Below are positions 35,571 to 44,325 of a DNA stretch of 64,000 bases, piece after piece. The translations under genes were made by a program, and so were the position numbers. Each line of letters opens with the position of its first letter. Within the stretch, counting starts at the first letter, position 1. This stretch comes from Streptomyces sp. NBC_00358 (lineage in GTDB: Bacteria > Actinomycetota > Actinomycetes > Streptomycetales > Streptomycetaceae): the NCBI RefSeq assembly GCF_036099295.1, contig NZ_CP107976.1:186001-250000 (forward strand). The letters run 5' to 3'. Under the pieces are notes generated by a model that worked only from the letters and a program-made list of their open reading frames with translations, had not been told where the DNA came from and did not search any database.

Positions 35571-37436
35571 CAGGCGTGTTCACGCATCGGCGCGTAGTAC
35601 TTCTCGAAGATCCGGTACAGGCCCATGCGCTTCCTCCCCTCCGTCTGGGCGTCCTCCGTGGTCCCCTGATAGCGGATCAGGATCCTTTCGGTGTCCGCCT
35701 CCGAGGAGTTGACATTCGGTCCGGCAACATCGATCAGGGAGGCGTGGTACATGTGGACGAACGGCACGGTCGCGATGGTGAACGAGTTGTTCGTCCTCAA
35801 CTTCGTCCAGATCTCGAACAGATCGGCGTCGTCGTCCGGGTTCCGCCGCGACCCCGCGGACAGCAGCCCGCGGTCGACCGCCAGGTTCCTCGCCTTGATC
35901 GCGGTGACACCGAAGATCTGTGCCAGACCGGTGGAGGAGTCCCGCATCGAGTCCGTGATCGCATCCGGCCACGAGTCGGGCAGTTTGCCGGAGTGATACT
36001 GGTACACGGCGGCGTCGGAGTAGCGGTCGTCGACTTTGAGGATCTTGCTCACGTTGTAGTGGCGCATTTCCCAGAGCACGGGGATCTGGATCAGCGCCTT
36101 GCGCATTCCGTACCGTCGGGCCAGGTCGGTGAACACGTTGTCCCAGCTGAGCACGAAGTCAACGGCTTCGGTCGTGGTCCACTTGGTATACCAGTTCGAC
36201 TCGGGTACGCAGACCGACTCCATGTAGGCCCGGATGTCCGCGCGCAGGGCGTCCCAGAAGGTGTTGTTGAACTCAGCATCGAGGCCGGAACCGCTGGACG
36301 GTGACGGGTCGAAGGAGTTCTGCCCGATGTCCCTGCCCTGGGCAATATCGATGTCGACGTTGATGCTGCTGTCCCCGGAGCCGACCGTCTTGGTGACGAT
36401 CTGATCGAAGGCCCAGTTGTTGGGCAGGGGATAGCCGAAGTTGCCGGAGAACGCGTACGACATGTCGGAGACGAAACTCGCGTCCGCCAGCTTGAGTTCC
36501 GACACCCGCGAGCAGATGTTCCTGGGCCCGTAGACGCCGACCAGGTACTTGCCTCCGGTCGACTCGATGCCGTCGTTGATGCCCTGAAAATGCGGGATGA
36601 TGTTCCTGGTGACCTCATCGTCGACGGCCCGTGACCGGCAGTTTCACGTACGCCTGGAACTCGCGAACCGCGTCGGCCAGGCCGGCGGTGAAACTTCCCT
36701 CGAATGCCACACCGTAACGCCTGTTGAAGATCATGGCCGCAGTGAACAAGAGGACCCAGGTGCCCCTCGCACCGATGGTGATCGTGTGCCCCTTCAGGCC
36801 TTCCTGAGTGCCGGAGCCGAAGTTCCCGTTGGCCGTACCGTCGGCCATGCCTATCTCGTACTGCACGGCGTAGATCATGGCCTTGGCCACATCACGCGAG
36901 TAGATCCCGTCACACGGGACGATGAAGAAGTCCTGCCGGTCGACGTAGCGTCCGTTGAGCCACTGCTGAATGCTGCGGACGGAGTCGGAGCCGTTTCCGA
37001 CTCCGACATAGGCGTCCATGTTCAGCAGACCCTTGAACACCTTCGGCACGAGATCGCTCCCCCGGTAGACCTGGTCCACACCCATGCGCTGCTTCAGCGA
37101 AGAAATCGAAGAAGCGACCCGGTCACTGAACTTGCCGTCGATGCCGCCGCCGTCGTAGCCCTTGCAGTACAGGGCAGACTGAACGATGCGTATGAAGTCT
37201 GCCGACGGCGCCGTGGAAGCGTTGACAACCGGATGCTTAGTCCGCAGAGCGGACAATGTTCCGGGTCCGAAGCTGTTGGACAGGGAAGCGATCCCTAACT
37301 CCCACTGCAGAGCGCGAGTGAGGGCATACATCGTATTCCAGCCGGTCTGCCCGTCCTCCTTGACGGTCATGCCGGCGCGGCTGCCATAAGTCGCGTTGAC
37401 GAATTTCTGCGCCTGTAACACCATCTCGTCGGCCAT
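35570..37436 (-). pseudogene. YbfG-like glycoside-hydrolase-like (DUF1906) protein with an internal deletion
   Basis: The 5' part reads MADEMVLQAQKFVNATYGSR, TGWNTMYALTRALQWELGI and FFIVPCDGIYSRDVAKAMIY: two peptidoglycan-binding-like repeats as in Bacillus YbfG. At VKLPVTG (about 36630) the frame shifts straight to VDDEVTRNIIPHFQGINDGI and KYLVGVYGPRNICSRVSELK, which is the second half of the DUF1906 (Rv2525c-like) barrel. The linker and the first barrel strands, including the YFAVDFD-type acidic motif, are missing, roughly 100 codons. GGAGGGG precedes the ATG at 37436. Presumed cell-wall hydrolase or binder, inactive as written. Confidence 0.7.
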
Positions 37437-38046
37437 CGGCACCCCTCCGTTTCGGGCAGGGGAAATCACACGAAGAGGCAAGCGGCTCCCCCATGGTCCG
37501 CGCCAATACCCCCTCTTTTCGAACGGTTGGTCAGACGCGTTCGAGGCGAGCGGGACCACTGTAGGCAGGCGATAACCCTGAGACGCAAGAGAAAACCGAC
37601 AGACCACCCCTCTCCTGTGGCGCAAAAGCGACACATCGACCGGTCGGCCGATGTCGTGATCCTGCGTAGCCATGGAGAATTCCCCGTGAAGAGCAAAGGC
37701 CACCCAGGGCGTCGCCTCGCGTCAAATCGGCTGAAAGTAGGCCTCCTTGGATCTCAGCACCGCTCCCGGGAGTCTGGTCATGCCCTCACTCCGCAAAGCT
37801 CGCTCCGCAATCGGTGGCTTCCGTGCCGGCCCCGCGCGGTCATCGAGCTGATGCTTCGCTGAACCGGAGCCTGCCCTGGCGATCTTCGATGTCAGTACGC
37901 TCTCCGGAAGACCAGGACCTGACACCCCAGGGCTTCGCCAAAGTGCACCCTTGGTCGACTTGTCCGGTTCTATGGTGTGGTGACGCTGCAGACACTGCCC
38001 TGGACCGAGAACGCCGTGCGACGCCACCACGCCCTGTGCACTCAGC
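37437..38046. other. No gene seen
   Basis: About 610 bases upstream of the YbfG-like gene and downstream of the GNAT gene. Open frames on both strands lack coding-like codon use and family features. It should contain the promoter for the secreted-protein run, but I cannot place it. Confidence 0.4.
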
Positions 38047-38784
38047 TCAGACGTGCTGCATCCAGATATTGGGCTCCGTATATGTGCCATGGTCAGCGGA
38101 CTGGTCGACCCGCAGCAGGCTCAGCCCTCCCGGGATGACGTAGTCACCCGTCTCTGGGAACACCATGCCGGTCCACTGCTCCCACTCGGCGACGGTGCCG
38201 GTCATGGTCTGCGACTGGGGAGCCGCCGCGAGAATTCGGGCGCCCAGACGCTGGTGGGTGCGGATCCATGGATCGAGGGCCATGCCGTCCTCGCGGGTCC
38301 ACCCCATGAACGCCTCGACCGACGCCAGCGGATAGCGCGCCTTCAACGTTGGGCGCACCGGCGCGATGACCCGTGGCCATCCGGCGCCCTCGGCGAGCCG
38401 ACGCAGCGCGTTGAGCATCTCCCCGGCGAGGCCGCGTCCCTTGAGTGACGGCGTAACGATCGCCCCACAGATCACCAGAGTGTCGGGTTCGACGCCCTGC
38501 TCTCGGCCCTCGACGGCGCGGATGGTGGTCTGGGTGTAGCCGGAAGGGAGCGTTTCGGTCCGCCCGTCCCACCGGATCGGTATACCCCAGCCTGACGCGA
38601 CCGGCAGCCCGCGCTCATCCACCAGCGTGAGATCGAGGTCGGCGAACCATTCCCGGATCCTGCCGATGTACTGCTTGGCCAGCCGATCGGCTGTGATGAA
38701 CTCCGGGAAACCCTCACTGAAGAGCTCGCGCAACTGCTCATCAGGCCACGTACGTGCGTCTGTTCGCTCAACGATCAATGTCAC
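38047..38784 (-). CDS. GNAT-family N-acetyltransferase
   Basis: 245 residues with the GNAT core. The strand/pyrophosphate loop is VICGAIVTPSLKGRGLAGEM then LNALRRLA (SLKGRGLA is the acetyl-CoA loop, Q/RxxGxG/A-like), and an N-terminal strand pair includes LTLVDERGLPVASGWGIP. A substrate-side extension of about 90 residues follows. Acceptor unknown. Single gene. Confidence 0.75.
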   Translation of the reverse strand: MTLIVERTDARTWPDEQLRELFSEGFPEFITADRLAKQYIGRIREWFADLDLTLVDERGLPVASGWGIPIRWDGRTETLPSGYTQTTIRAVEGREQGVEPDTLVICGAIVTPSLKGRGLAGEMLNALRRLAEGAGWPRVIAPVRPTLKARYPLASVEAFMGWTREDGMALDPWIRTHQRLGARILAAAPQSQTMTGTVAEWEQWTGMVFPETGDYVIPGGLSLLRVDQSADHGTYTEPNIWMQHV

Positions 38785-38868
38785 GGGCCTGTTTATAGCG
38801 CACCCTCCACAGGCCGAGCGAGGAAGTTCAGCCCCAGGGTTTCGGCAGCTTCGCCTGACGATTCGTGA

Positions 38869-39016
38869 TCATGTGAGTCCGAGGAGCGCGAGGGGCCGGG
38901 GTTCGCCGGCGTTGTGGCGGAGAGCTGCAGCTATGTTCGTGGCTCCGGTCAGCCGCAGTGCCCCGACGGCGAGGCTGCGCCATGTCGCCATCGCACGGGG
39001 TGCGTTGCCTGTTTCA
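38869..39016 (-). pseudogene. ISAs1-family transposase, C-terminal fragment
   Basis: Reads [20 protein letters not shown] then [20 protein letters not shown] and stop. This is the characteristic tail of ISAs1-type DDE transposases in streptomycetes (R.GN.PR.MA..RNLAI..LR..G..NIAAALR). The remainder is replaced by the TnpB relic. Confidence 0.65.
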
Positions 39017-39435
39017 CAGTGAAGCGGTGTACGTCGAGGATCTCGCGGTGAAGGGTCTGGCCCGCACGCGCCTGGCCAAGTCGGTGCACGACGCCGGATG
39101 GTCGGCGTTCGTGAGCATGCTGGAGTACAAGACGGCACGGTACGGGCGGGTCTTCGCCCGCGTGGACCGGTTCTTCCCGTCCTCCCGGCTCTGCTCCGCC
39201 TGCGGCTTCAATGACGGCCCCAAAGACGTGTCAGGGCTGCGGGACCATCCACGACCGCGACGTAAACGCCGCGGTCAACATCAGGACCGAAGGACGCAAG
39301 GTCGCCGCCGGACAGGCGGAGACCGTAAACGGCAGTGGAGCGCAGGTATGCCCGGGATCCGTCCCGGCACCGCGCGATGAAGCAGCAACCCGCCGAGACG
39401 GTCAGCCGACCGTAGTAGGAATCCTGGCCCGTTAG
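39017..39435 (+). pseudogene. tnpB: IS200/IS605-type TnpB nuclease, C-terminal half
   Basis: Reads [20 protein letters not shown] (with the RuvC glutamate), [20 protein letters not shown], then [18 protein letters not shown] (first zinc CxxC). A shift/short deletion at about 39230 moves to CQGCGTIHDRDVNAAVNIRT (second CxxC and the RuvC aspartate DRDVNAA), with a C-terminal tail to the stop at 39435. The N-terminal half with the first RuvC Asp is missing. Intact relatives are RNA-guided endonucleases. Confidence 0.8.
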
Positions 39436-39451
39436 GGCCGGGAGGATGTCA
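39417..39451. mobile_element. IS200/IS605 right-end hairpin
   Basis: ATCCTGGCCC (39421-39430), loop GTTA, then GGGCCGGGAGGAT, followed by GTCAA. The tnpB stop lies in the loop. A GC-rich imperfect hairpin ending ...GGAGGATGTCAA matches the right ends of streptomycete IS605 elements, where single-strand transposition ends and the guide-RNA scaffold is found. A similar end stands alone at 55571-55611. Confidence 0.6.
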
Positions 39452-39653
39452 ATGACGCCATTCGTTGCCCGTAGGCGCTGAGCACCGATGCGATCCGCCC
39501 ATTGATCCCGTTGGTCATTGCGCGCCTGTCCGGCTCGGAGCTGTCGACATACGCGGCAACTACCGCTTCAACCTGGCTGTCCAGTTCGTGTGGAAGCCTG
39601 ATCCGTAGATAGCCGTTGAAGCGTCTGTCGCCAAGACGCGCAAGGTCTGTCAT
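39432..39653 (-). CDS. Conserved hypothetical protein
   Basis: 73 residues starting MTDLARLGDRRFNGYLRIRL then PHELDSQVEAVVAAYVDSSE and VLSAYGQRMASL. The style fits a small Streptomyces hypothetical family that I cannot name. Its 3' end overlaps the IS605 right end, so its last few residues may be foreign. Confidence 0.45.
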   Translation of the reverse strand: MTDLARLGDRRFNGYLRIRLPHELDSQVEAVVAAYVDSSEPDRRAMTNGINGRIASVLSAYGQRMASLTSSRP

Positions 39654-39801
39654 CACGTCGCCCGCTTCCCCGTCACCCCTGCGGCGGGACAAGACAGTCC
39701 CCCCTTCCGCCAGTACTCGGCCTTGGAGACATTCCTCGGCCTCGCCGCCGCCCCTCTGCCGCTCCAAGAGGTCCGTCCGCCTCACCACGAAGGACACGGT
39801 C

Positions 39802-40500
39802 TTACTCCGCGGGTTCGCGAAGGGTGCAGCCGGTCAGTCCAGCCGCGGTCTGCGTGAGGTGCTGGATCAGTACCTCGGCCGCGGTGTCGGCGTCGCGGGC
39901 CAGCGCCGCCTCCTCCAGTTGGCGGTGCTCGCCGACGTGGTCCCGGCCGGGGACGCGGTGCGCCGACCAGCGGCGAGCCAGTTCGCTCGCGGTCCACGTC
40001 CGGTCGAAGGTCTCCAGCAGAACGGGGTTGCCGCAGCCCTCCAGCAGGGTGCGGTGGAAGACCCGGTGGGCTTCGGACCACGCGCCGCTGTAGTACTCGC
40101 CCTCCTCCGGCGCGTACGCCGGGGTGCGGGCCAGGCGGTGGTGAGCGGCCCGCACGCGGGACTCCCAGTCGACGTCGCCGCGCTCGATGGACATGCGCAG
40201 CACGACCGGTTCGATGGTCCGGCGGGCCTCCGCGATCTCCTGCCAGCGGCGGTCGGAGCAGGCCGGGACGGCGAAGCCGCGGTTGGGCAGCCGGTCGGCG
40301 AGGCCCTCGCCGACCAGTCGCACGAGCGCCTCGCGCACGACGGCCAGGCTCACGCCCTGTTCCTTGGCGAGGTCCTGCGGTTTGAGCGCGTGACGGGGGG
40401 CGTGGTTCCCGCTCATGATCGCGTCCCGCAGGTGTGCGTAGACCTGCTCGGAGAGCATCTGCTTCCCCGGTGAGGTCGAGGTGTGGGCCGTCTGAGTCAT
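39802..40500 (-). CDS. GntR-family regulator, FCD (FadR/VanR) subfamily
   Basis: 232 residues. Winged HTH at about 17-80 (SEQVYAHLRDAIMSGNHAPR; PQDLAKEQGVSLAVVREALV; RLVGEGLADRLPNRGFAV), then an all-helical FCD ligand domain with FHRTLLEGCGNPVLLETFDR and DHVGEHRQLEEAALARDADT, which holds the usual metal-binding His residues. Divergent from the YbhB gene with an AT-rich palindrome between. It probably represses its own promoter and the divergent one. Confidence 0.88.
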   Translation of the reverse strand: MTQTAHTSTSPGKQMLSEQVYAHLRDAIMSGNHAPRHALKPQDLAKEQGVSLAVVREALVRLVGEGLADRLPNRGFAVPACSDRRWQEIAEARRTIEPVVLRMSIERGDVDWESRVRAAHHRLARTPAYAPEEGEYYSGAWSEAHRVFHRTLLEGCGNPVLLETFDRTWTASELARRWSAHRVPGRDHVGEHRQLEEAALARDADTAAEVLIQHLTQTAAGLTGCTLREPAE

Positions 40501-40524
40501 GTCCTCAGCATAGACGATCCAGTA

Positions 40525-40538
40525 AATAATCGATTATT
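40525..40538. promoter_or_regulatory. GntR operator palindrome
   Basis: AATAATCGATTATT, a perfect 14-base palindrome, strikingly AT-rich for this GC-rich DNA. It lies 24 bases upstream of the GntR start and 118 bases before the YbhB start. Confidence 0.7.
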
Positions 40539-40655
40539 AGTGTTATGGTCGATCAGCGGCCGATGACCGGCGGTGGCGGTGCCTCTACACGACGCTGTGG
40601 GCACCGACGGCCGCATCACCGCCACCCCACGGCACAGCCTGAAAGGAACGACGCG

Positions 40656-41198
40656 ATGAGCGCGATGACCGTCAACGACCCCTTCGCCCGCCTCCCCGAC
40701 GTAGCCTCCTTCACCGTTACCAGCACCACCGTCACCGACGGAGCCGCCTGGTCGCCCGAGCAGTACTCCTCCGGCGTCCCCGGCGGGAAGGACCTCTCCC
40801 CGCAGCTGTCCTGGAGCGGCGCCCCGGAAGGCACCAAGAGCTACGCCGTCACCGTCTACGACCCCGACGCCCCCACCGGGTCCGGGTTCTGGCACTGGGC
40901 AGTCGCCGACATCCCCGCCACCCTCACGGAGCTGCCCGAGGGCGCCGGCGACGACACCGGCTCGGGCCTGCCCGAGGGCGCCTACCAGCTACCCAACGAC
41001 GCTCGTGCGGCCCGCTTCATCGGTGCCGCGCCGCCCGCCGGGCACGGCCCACACCGCTACTTCGTCGTGGTGCACGCCCTCGACGTCGTCTCCATCGGCG
41101 TCCCGGCCGACGCCACCCCTGCCGTCCTCGGCTTCACCATGACCGGCCACATCCTCGGCCGCGCGGTACTGACGGCCACCGCCGAAACCCCCGCCTGA
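40656..41198 (+). CDS. YbhB/YbcL-family (Raf-kinase-inhibitor/PEBP-like) protein
   Basis: 180 residues. PEBP-like fold with [60 protein letters not shown] then [11 protein letters not shown]. These are the conserved ligand-pocket motifs (SPxLxWxxxP, DPDAP, FWHW, GxGPHRY). Cytoplasmic; bacterial roles are poorly defined. ATG at 40656 with AAGGAA upstream. Followed after 8 bases by the DtxR gene. Confidence 0.9.
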   Translation: MSAMTVNDPFARLPDVASFTVTSTTVTDGAAWSPEQYSSGVPGGKDLSPQLSWSGAPEGTKSYAVTVYDPDAPTGSGFWHWAVADIPATLTELPEGAGDDTGSGLPEGAYQLPNDARAARFIGAAPPAGHGPHRYFVVVHALDVVSIGVPADATPAVLGFTMTGHILGRAVLTATAETPA

Positions 41199-41206
41199 CG
41201 AACCGC

Positions 41207-41898
41207 ATGTCCCCACTCATCGACACCACTCAGATGTATCTCCGCACGATCCTGGAGCTCGAGGAAGACGGCGTGCTCCCCCTGCGCGCCCGCATCGCCG
41301 AGCGCCTGGACCAGAGCGGCCCCACCGTCAGCCAGACCGTCGCCCGCATGGAACGCAACGGTCTGCTGCACGTCGCCGGCGACCGGCACCTGGAGCTGAC
41401 CGGGCAGGGCCGGCGGATCGCCACGCGCGTGATGCGCAAGCACAGGCTCGCGGAGTGCCTGCTCGTCGACGTGATCGGGCTGGAGTGGGAACGGGCCCAC
41501 ACCGAAGCCTGTCGCTGGGAGCACGTGATGAGCGAAGCCGTCGAAAGCCGCATCCTTGAGCTGCTGGGGCACCCGACCAAGTCGCCCTACGGCAACCCGA
41601 TCCCGGGCCCGGAGGAACTCGGCGGGAAGAGCACCGTGGATCCGTTCCCCGGCGAGGACATGGTCAGCCTCAGTGACGTCGAGCCCGGGCCGAACGGCGC
41701 GAGCGCGGTCGTACGATGCATCAGGGACTGATCCAGACCAACCCTCAACTGATGTACACCCTGCGGCACACCGGGGTGCGGCCCGGCGCGGTCGTGACCG
41801 TGACGTCCTCGCCCGGCGGAGTGATCGTCAGCAGCGACGGGCAGGCCGCAAAACTTCCCACGGAGGCCGCCGCGCATGTCCTCGTAGCCAAGCACTGA
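41207..41898 (+). pseudogene. DtxR/IdeR/MntR-family metalloregulator with a late frameshift
   Basis: The 5' frame has the HTH ([40 protein letters not shown]), the dimerisation/metal domain with [33 protein letters not shown] and [14 protein letters not shown], and then [11 protein letters not shown] and stop at 41731. One missing base at about 41727 would join it to [34 protein letters not shown] and HVLVAKH (the SH3-like domain), ending at 41898, total about 230 residues. The truncated form keeps DNA- and metal-binding parts and may still work. Confidence 0.8.
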
Positions 41899-41940
41899 GC
41901 CCAGCCGGGCGCCGCCCCAAGCCGTAAGACCCTTGCGGGG

Positions 41941-41986
41941 AGGCGGACGGTCCTCGACCACGATGGTGGTCGAGGACCGTCCGCCT
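41941..41986. terminator. Very strong hairpin, 21-bp perfect stem
   Basis: Positions 41941-41961 pair perfectly with 41966-41986 around the loop GATG. Located 42 bases after the regulator's full-length stop and directly before the convergent relic. Bidirectional terminator most likely. Confidence 0.85.
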
Positions 41987-41991
41987 GAATC

Positions 41992-42330
41992 AGCGGAACG
42001 CGTAGTACACGACTCCGGTGCCCGGCTCGACGCCCCACGACCAGGTCAGGGCGCTCTGGGCCGGCCTCTGAAAAATTCTCTCCGCCAGCAGATAGAGCAA
42101 GCGTCCGTCAGCGGTCGGCAGCACGGGCTCCGCTTCAGTCTGGAAACACACCCGTGTGATGGGGACGTCGCCACCGATGGGGATACCGATGTCGATGAGG
42201 GCGGCCTTGTCCGGATCAGGGATACGTCAGGCAGCCAATGCTGGGCGATGAGCCCGCGTAACGCGTTCCGTACCCGCCCAGTCGACAAGATCGTCATACG
42301 CGAGGTTCTCGTAGAACAGCACAGTCCTCC
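41992..42330 (-). pseudogene. Unrecognised protein, frameshifted 3' part
   Basis: Minus-strand frames in order: VLFYENLAYDDLVDWAGTE, RNALRGLIAQHWLPDVSLI, then PDPDKAALIDIGIPIGGDVP, ITRVCFQTEAEPVLPTADGR and WSWGVEPGTGVVYYAFR, stop at 41992. Two frameshifts. The ALIDIGxxxGG section recalls small immunity or SUKH-like proteins, but I cannot assign it. Confidence 0.35.
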
Positions 42331-42429
42331 CTCTCCGGAAGGGCACGCTATCGTCGGCGAAAGGCCGAGGAGCACGTCGGGGCGCAGGAACATCGCTGGG
42401 TTCAGACGACGCTCCCCGCCGGTTGGTGC

Positions 42430-42691
42430 AGCACTCTGGACAGCAGCGCGCCGTGAGGCGTACGCCAACGACCAAGGCGTGCCGAACACCCTTATCACGG
42501 TCTCGGGCAGTTCCAACCGTTCGAAGGCGGACAAGGACCCTGCGGCCCTGCTATCGATGCCGGCCGACCAGTGCACGTACACGACGAACTCAGTGGCGGA
42601 CAAGCTGCGCTGGCAGCTGACCCAAGACACGGCTGAGCCGGATGCGCTGGACCGCCTCGCCAAGTCCTGCCCGACGTTTTCCGTCACTTAG
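42430..42691 (+). pseudogene. HNH/GmrSD-type (DUF1524-like) nuclease, C-terminal fragment, copy 1
   Basis: Reads AARREAYANDQGVPNTLITV, SGSSNRSKADKDPAALLSMP, DQCTYTTNSVADKLRWQLTQ and ends FSVT. The pattern R.AYANDL...L..V...SNRSK.D.DP..W......C.Y...W...K..W.L is the C-terminal half of secreted HNH-type nucleases in streptomycetes. The DHV/PL active-site half is missing. Confidence 0.6.
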
Positions 42692-42700
42692 CGTTGCTTC

Positions 42701-43240
42701 TTATGGCGAGTCGGAACACGCACGCTGGAGGGCAGCGAAGGCTACGCCGACGGAGTCCGCAGGGAATAGCCGCAGGACGGTGGCTCGGTTCGGCGTCGTG
42801 ATGATGTAGTGCCGCGACAGGTAGGAAAGATCTCCCCGGCTTTCTCGGGCATGGGCGCGCATCAGGACCTGGCCGCATCTTGTGCAGGCGATCCAGGGGA
42901 CGAGGACGAGACCGGCCAGGTCCTGTTCAGCCCCACCTATTGCCTCGGGGATGGTGCTTGCGTCGCCTTCGATTAGCTTCAGGTGGCCCAATGTGCCGTC
43001 ATCACGGCACTGAAGGATCCGTGGTGTGAGCGTGTCCCGCTCACCCCAGGTCTCCGCGAGCACGGAGATCTGGGCCCTGACCGCATCGCTGATCGACACC
43101 TGGTGGCCGAGGATGCCGGAGACGATCAGGCCAAGTCCCGCCTCCTGCTCTCCGATGTCCCAACAGCCTTTGACTTCCTGGGCTTCGGCCTCCGGCAGCA
43201 AGGCGGCGAGCCGGTTCCAGATGGCGGCGTCGTCGGTCAC
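42701..43240 (-). CDS. Conserved hypothetical protein
   Basis: 179 residues: AAIWNRLAALLPEAEAQEVK, GCWDIGEQEAGLGLIVSGIL, AETWGERDTLTPRILQCRDD, LVLVPWIACTRCGQVLMRAH and HYIITTPNRATVLRLFPADS. Soluble, with one CxxC. The GTG at 43240 was chosen because the coding pattern starts there. It ends ten bases from the nuclease relic and starts beside the IS5-like element. Function unknown. Confidence 0.55.
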   Translation of the reverse strand: MTDDAAIWNRLAALLPEAEAQEVKGCWDIGEQEAGLGLIVSGILGHQVSISDAVRAQISVLAETWGERDTLTPRILQCRDDGTLGHLKLIEGDASTIPEAIGGAEQDLAGLVLVPWIACTRCGQVLMRAHARESRGDLSYLSRHYIITTPNRATVLRLFPADSVGVAFAALQRACSDSP

Positions 43241-43250
43241 CTGGCCGACG

Positions 43251-44072
43251 CTACCGGCTGGCGCTGACACCCAGACGCCGCAGGCAGATGAGCATGACCG
43301 CGATGGCAGTGAAGCCAATGAAGTGTTCGGGCTTGCGCTCGTGGCGCCGGTGCAGCCAACGGCACCCGGACAGCCACGACATGGTCCGCTCGACCACCCA
43401 GCGATGACGGCCGAGGCGGGCTGAGCTCTCGACCCCGCGGAGCGCGATTCGCGGGACGACGCCGCGTTCCCGCAGCCATTTCCGCAGGTGGTCGTAGTCA
43501 TAGCCCTTGTCGCCGTGCAGCTCGGCAGGCCGCCGACGGCGCGGTCCCCGGTGGGACCTAATGGGCGGGATGGCCATCACCAAGGGCTCCAGGGCCTGAC
43601 TGTCGTGCAGGTTGGCGCCCGAGACGGCGACGGGATCGGCAGGCCGTTGCGGTCGCAGATCGGATGAATCTTCGATCCGTTCTTACCCTTGTCGGTCGGA
43701 TTCGGTCCCGTCAGTGGCCCCCCTTTGACGGCACGGATGCTTACCGAGTTGATGGCGCACCGGGACCAGTCCGGCTCGCCCTGGGCGCCAAGTTCGTCAA
43801 GGATGACTCGGTGCAACCGGGCCCACACCCGGTCCTGGCTCCACTGGGCAAACCGGCGGTACACCGTCTGCCATCGGGCTCCGAAGACTGGGGGGGAGCT
43901 GGCGCCAGGTACAGCCGGACGTGGCGACGAACACGATCGCCGCCAGCACCTCCCGGTCGCCAACACGCCGACGGCCACCCCCCTGTGGCCGCTGCACGAC
44001 CGTCGGCGGCACACCCCGTCGGAACAACTCCCATAAACCGTCCGGAACCAGGTGCTCTACAAGTCCCTCCAT
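43251..44072 (-). pseudogene. IS5-family transposase with two frameshifts
   Basis: Frame 1: MEGLVEHLVPDGLWELFRRG to CTWRQLPPS. An extra C in a C7 run (about 43892) shifts to FGARWQTVYRRFAQWSQDRV, CAINSVSIRAVKGG (first Asp replaced by Asn) and NPTDKGKNGSKIHPICDRNG. A lost base at about 43640 shifts to VSGANLHDSQALEPLVMAIP, ELHGDKGYDYDHLRKWLRER (second Asp) and HRWVVERTMSWLSGCRWLHR (Glu). The first catalytic aspartate position reads INS rather than the usual VDS, which also argues for inactivity. Confidence 0.8.
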
Positions 44073-44325
44073 GCCGGCTCAACGCCACACGCCGCCAAAG
44101 GAAACGGTGTCCTACGAGCAGGTTCCGTAGCCGGGCCGGCATGGTGGCTGCAGGGGCTGCAGCGACGGGACTGCACCGAGCCAGGACTCAGGCCAGTTGG
44201 ACGTGCGGCTGCTCGGCGGGAGTGCCGACTGGTGGACGACAGTGCAGGTCAGCCTCTGGGCAGCTAGCACGCTCCTCTCGGGGTGAGGGGGCCTTCACTC
44301 AGCGGGTCCTTGAACCGGGCAGATC

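Noticed and set aside
42046..42687. 213-codon minus-strand frame
   Set aside because: Shadow of the nuclease relic on its upper half and out of frame with the recognisable remnant on its lower half.
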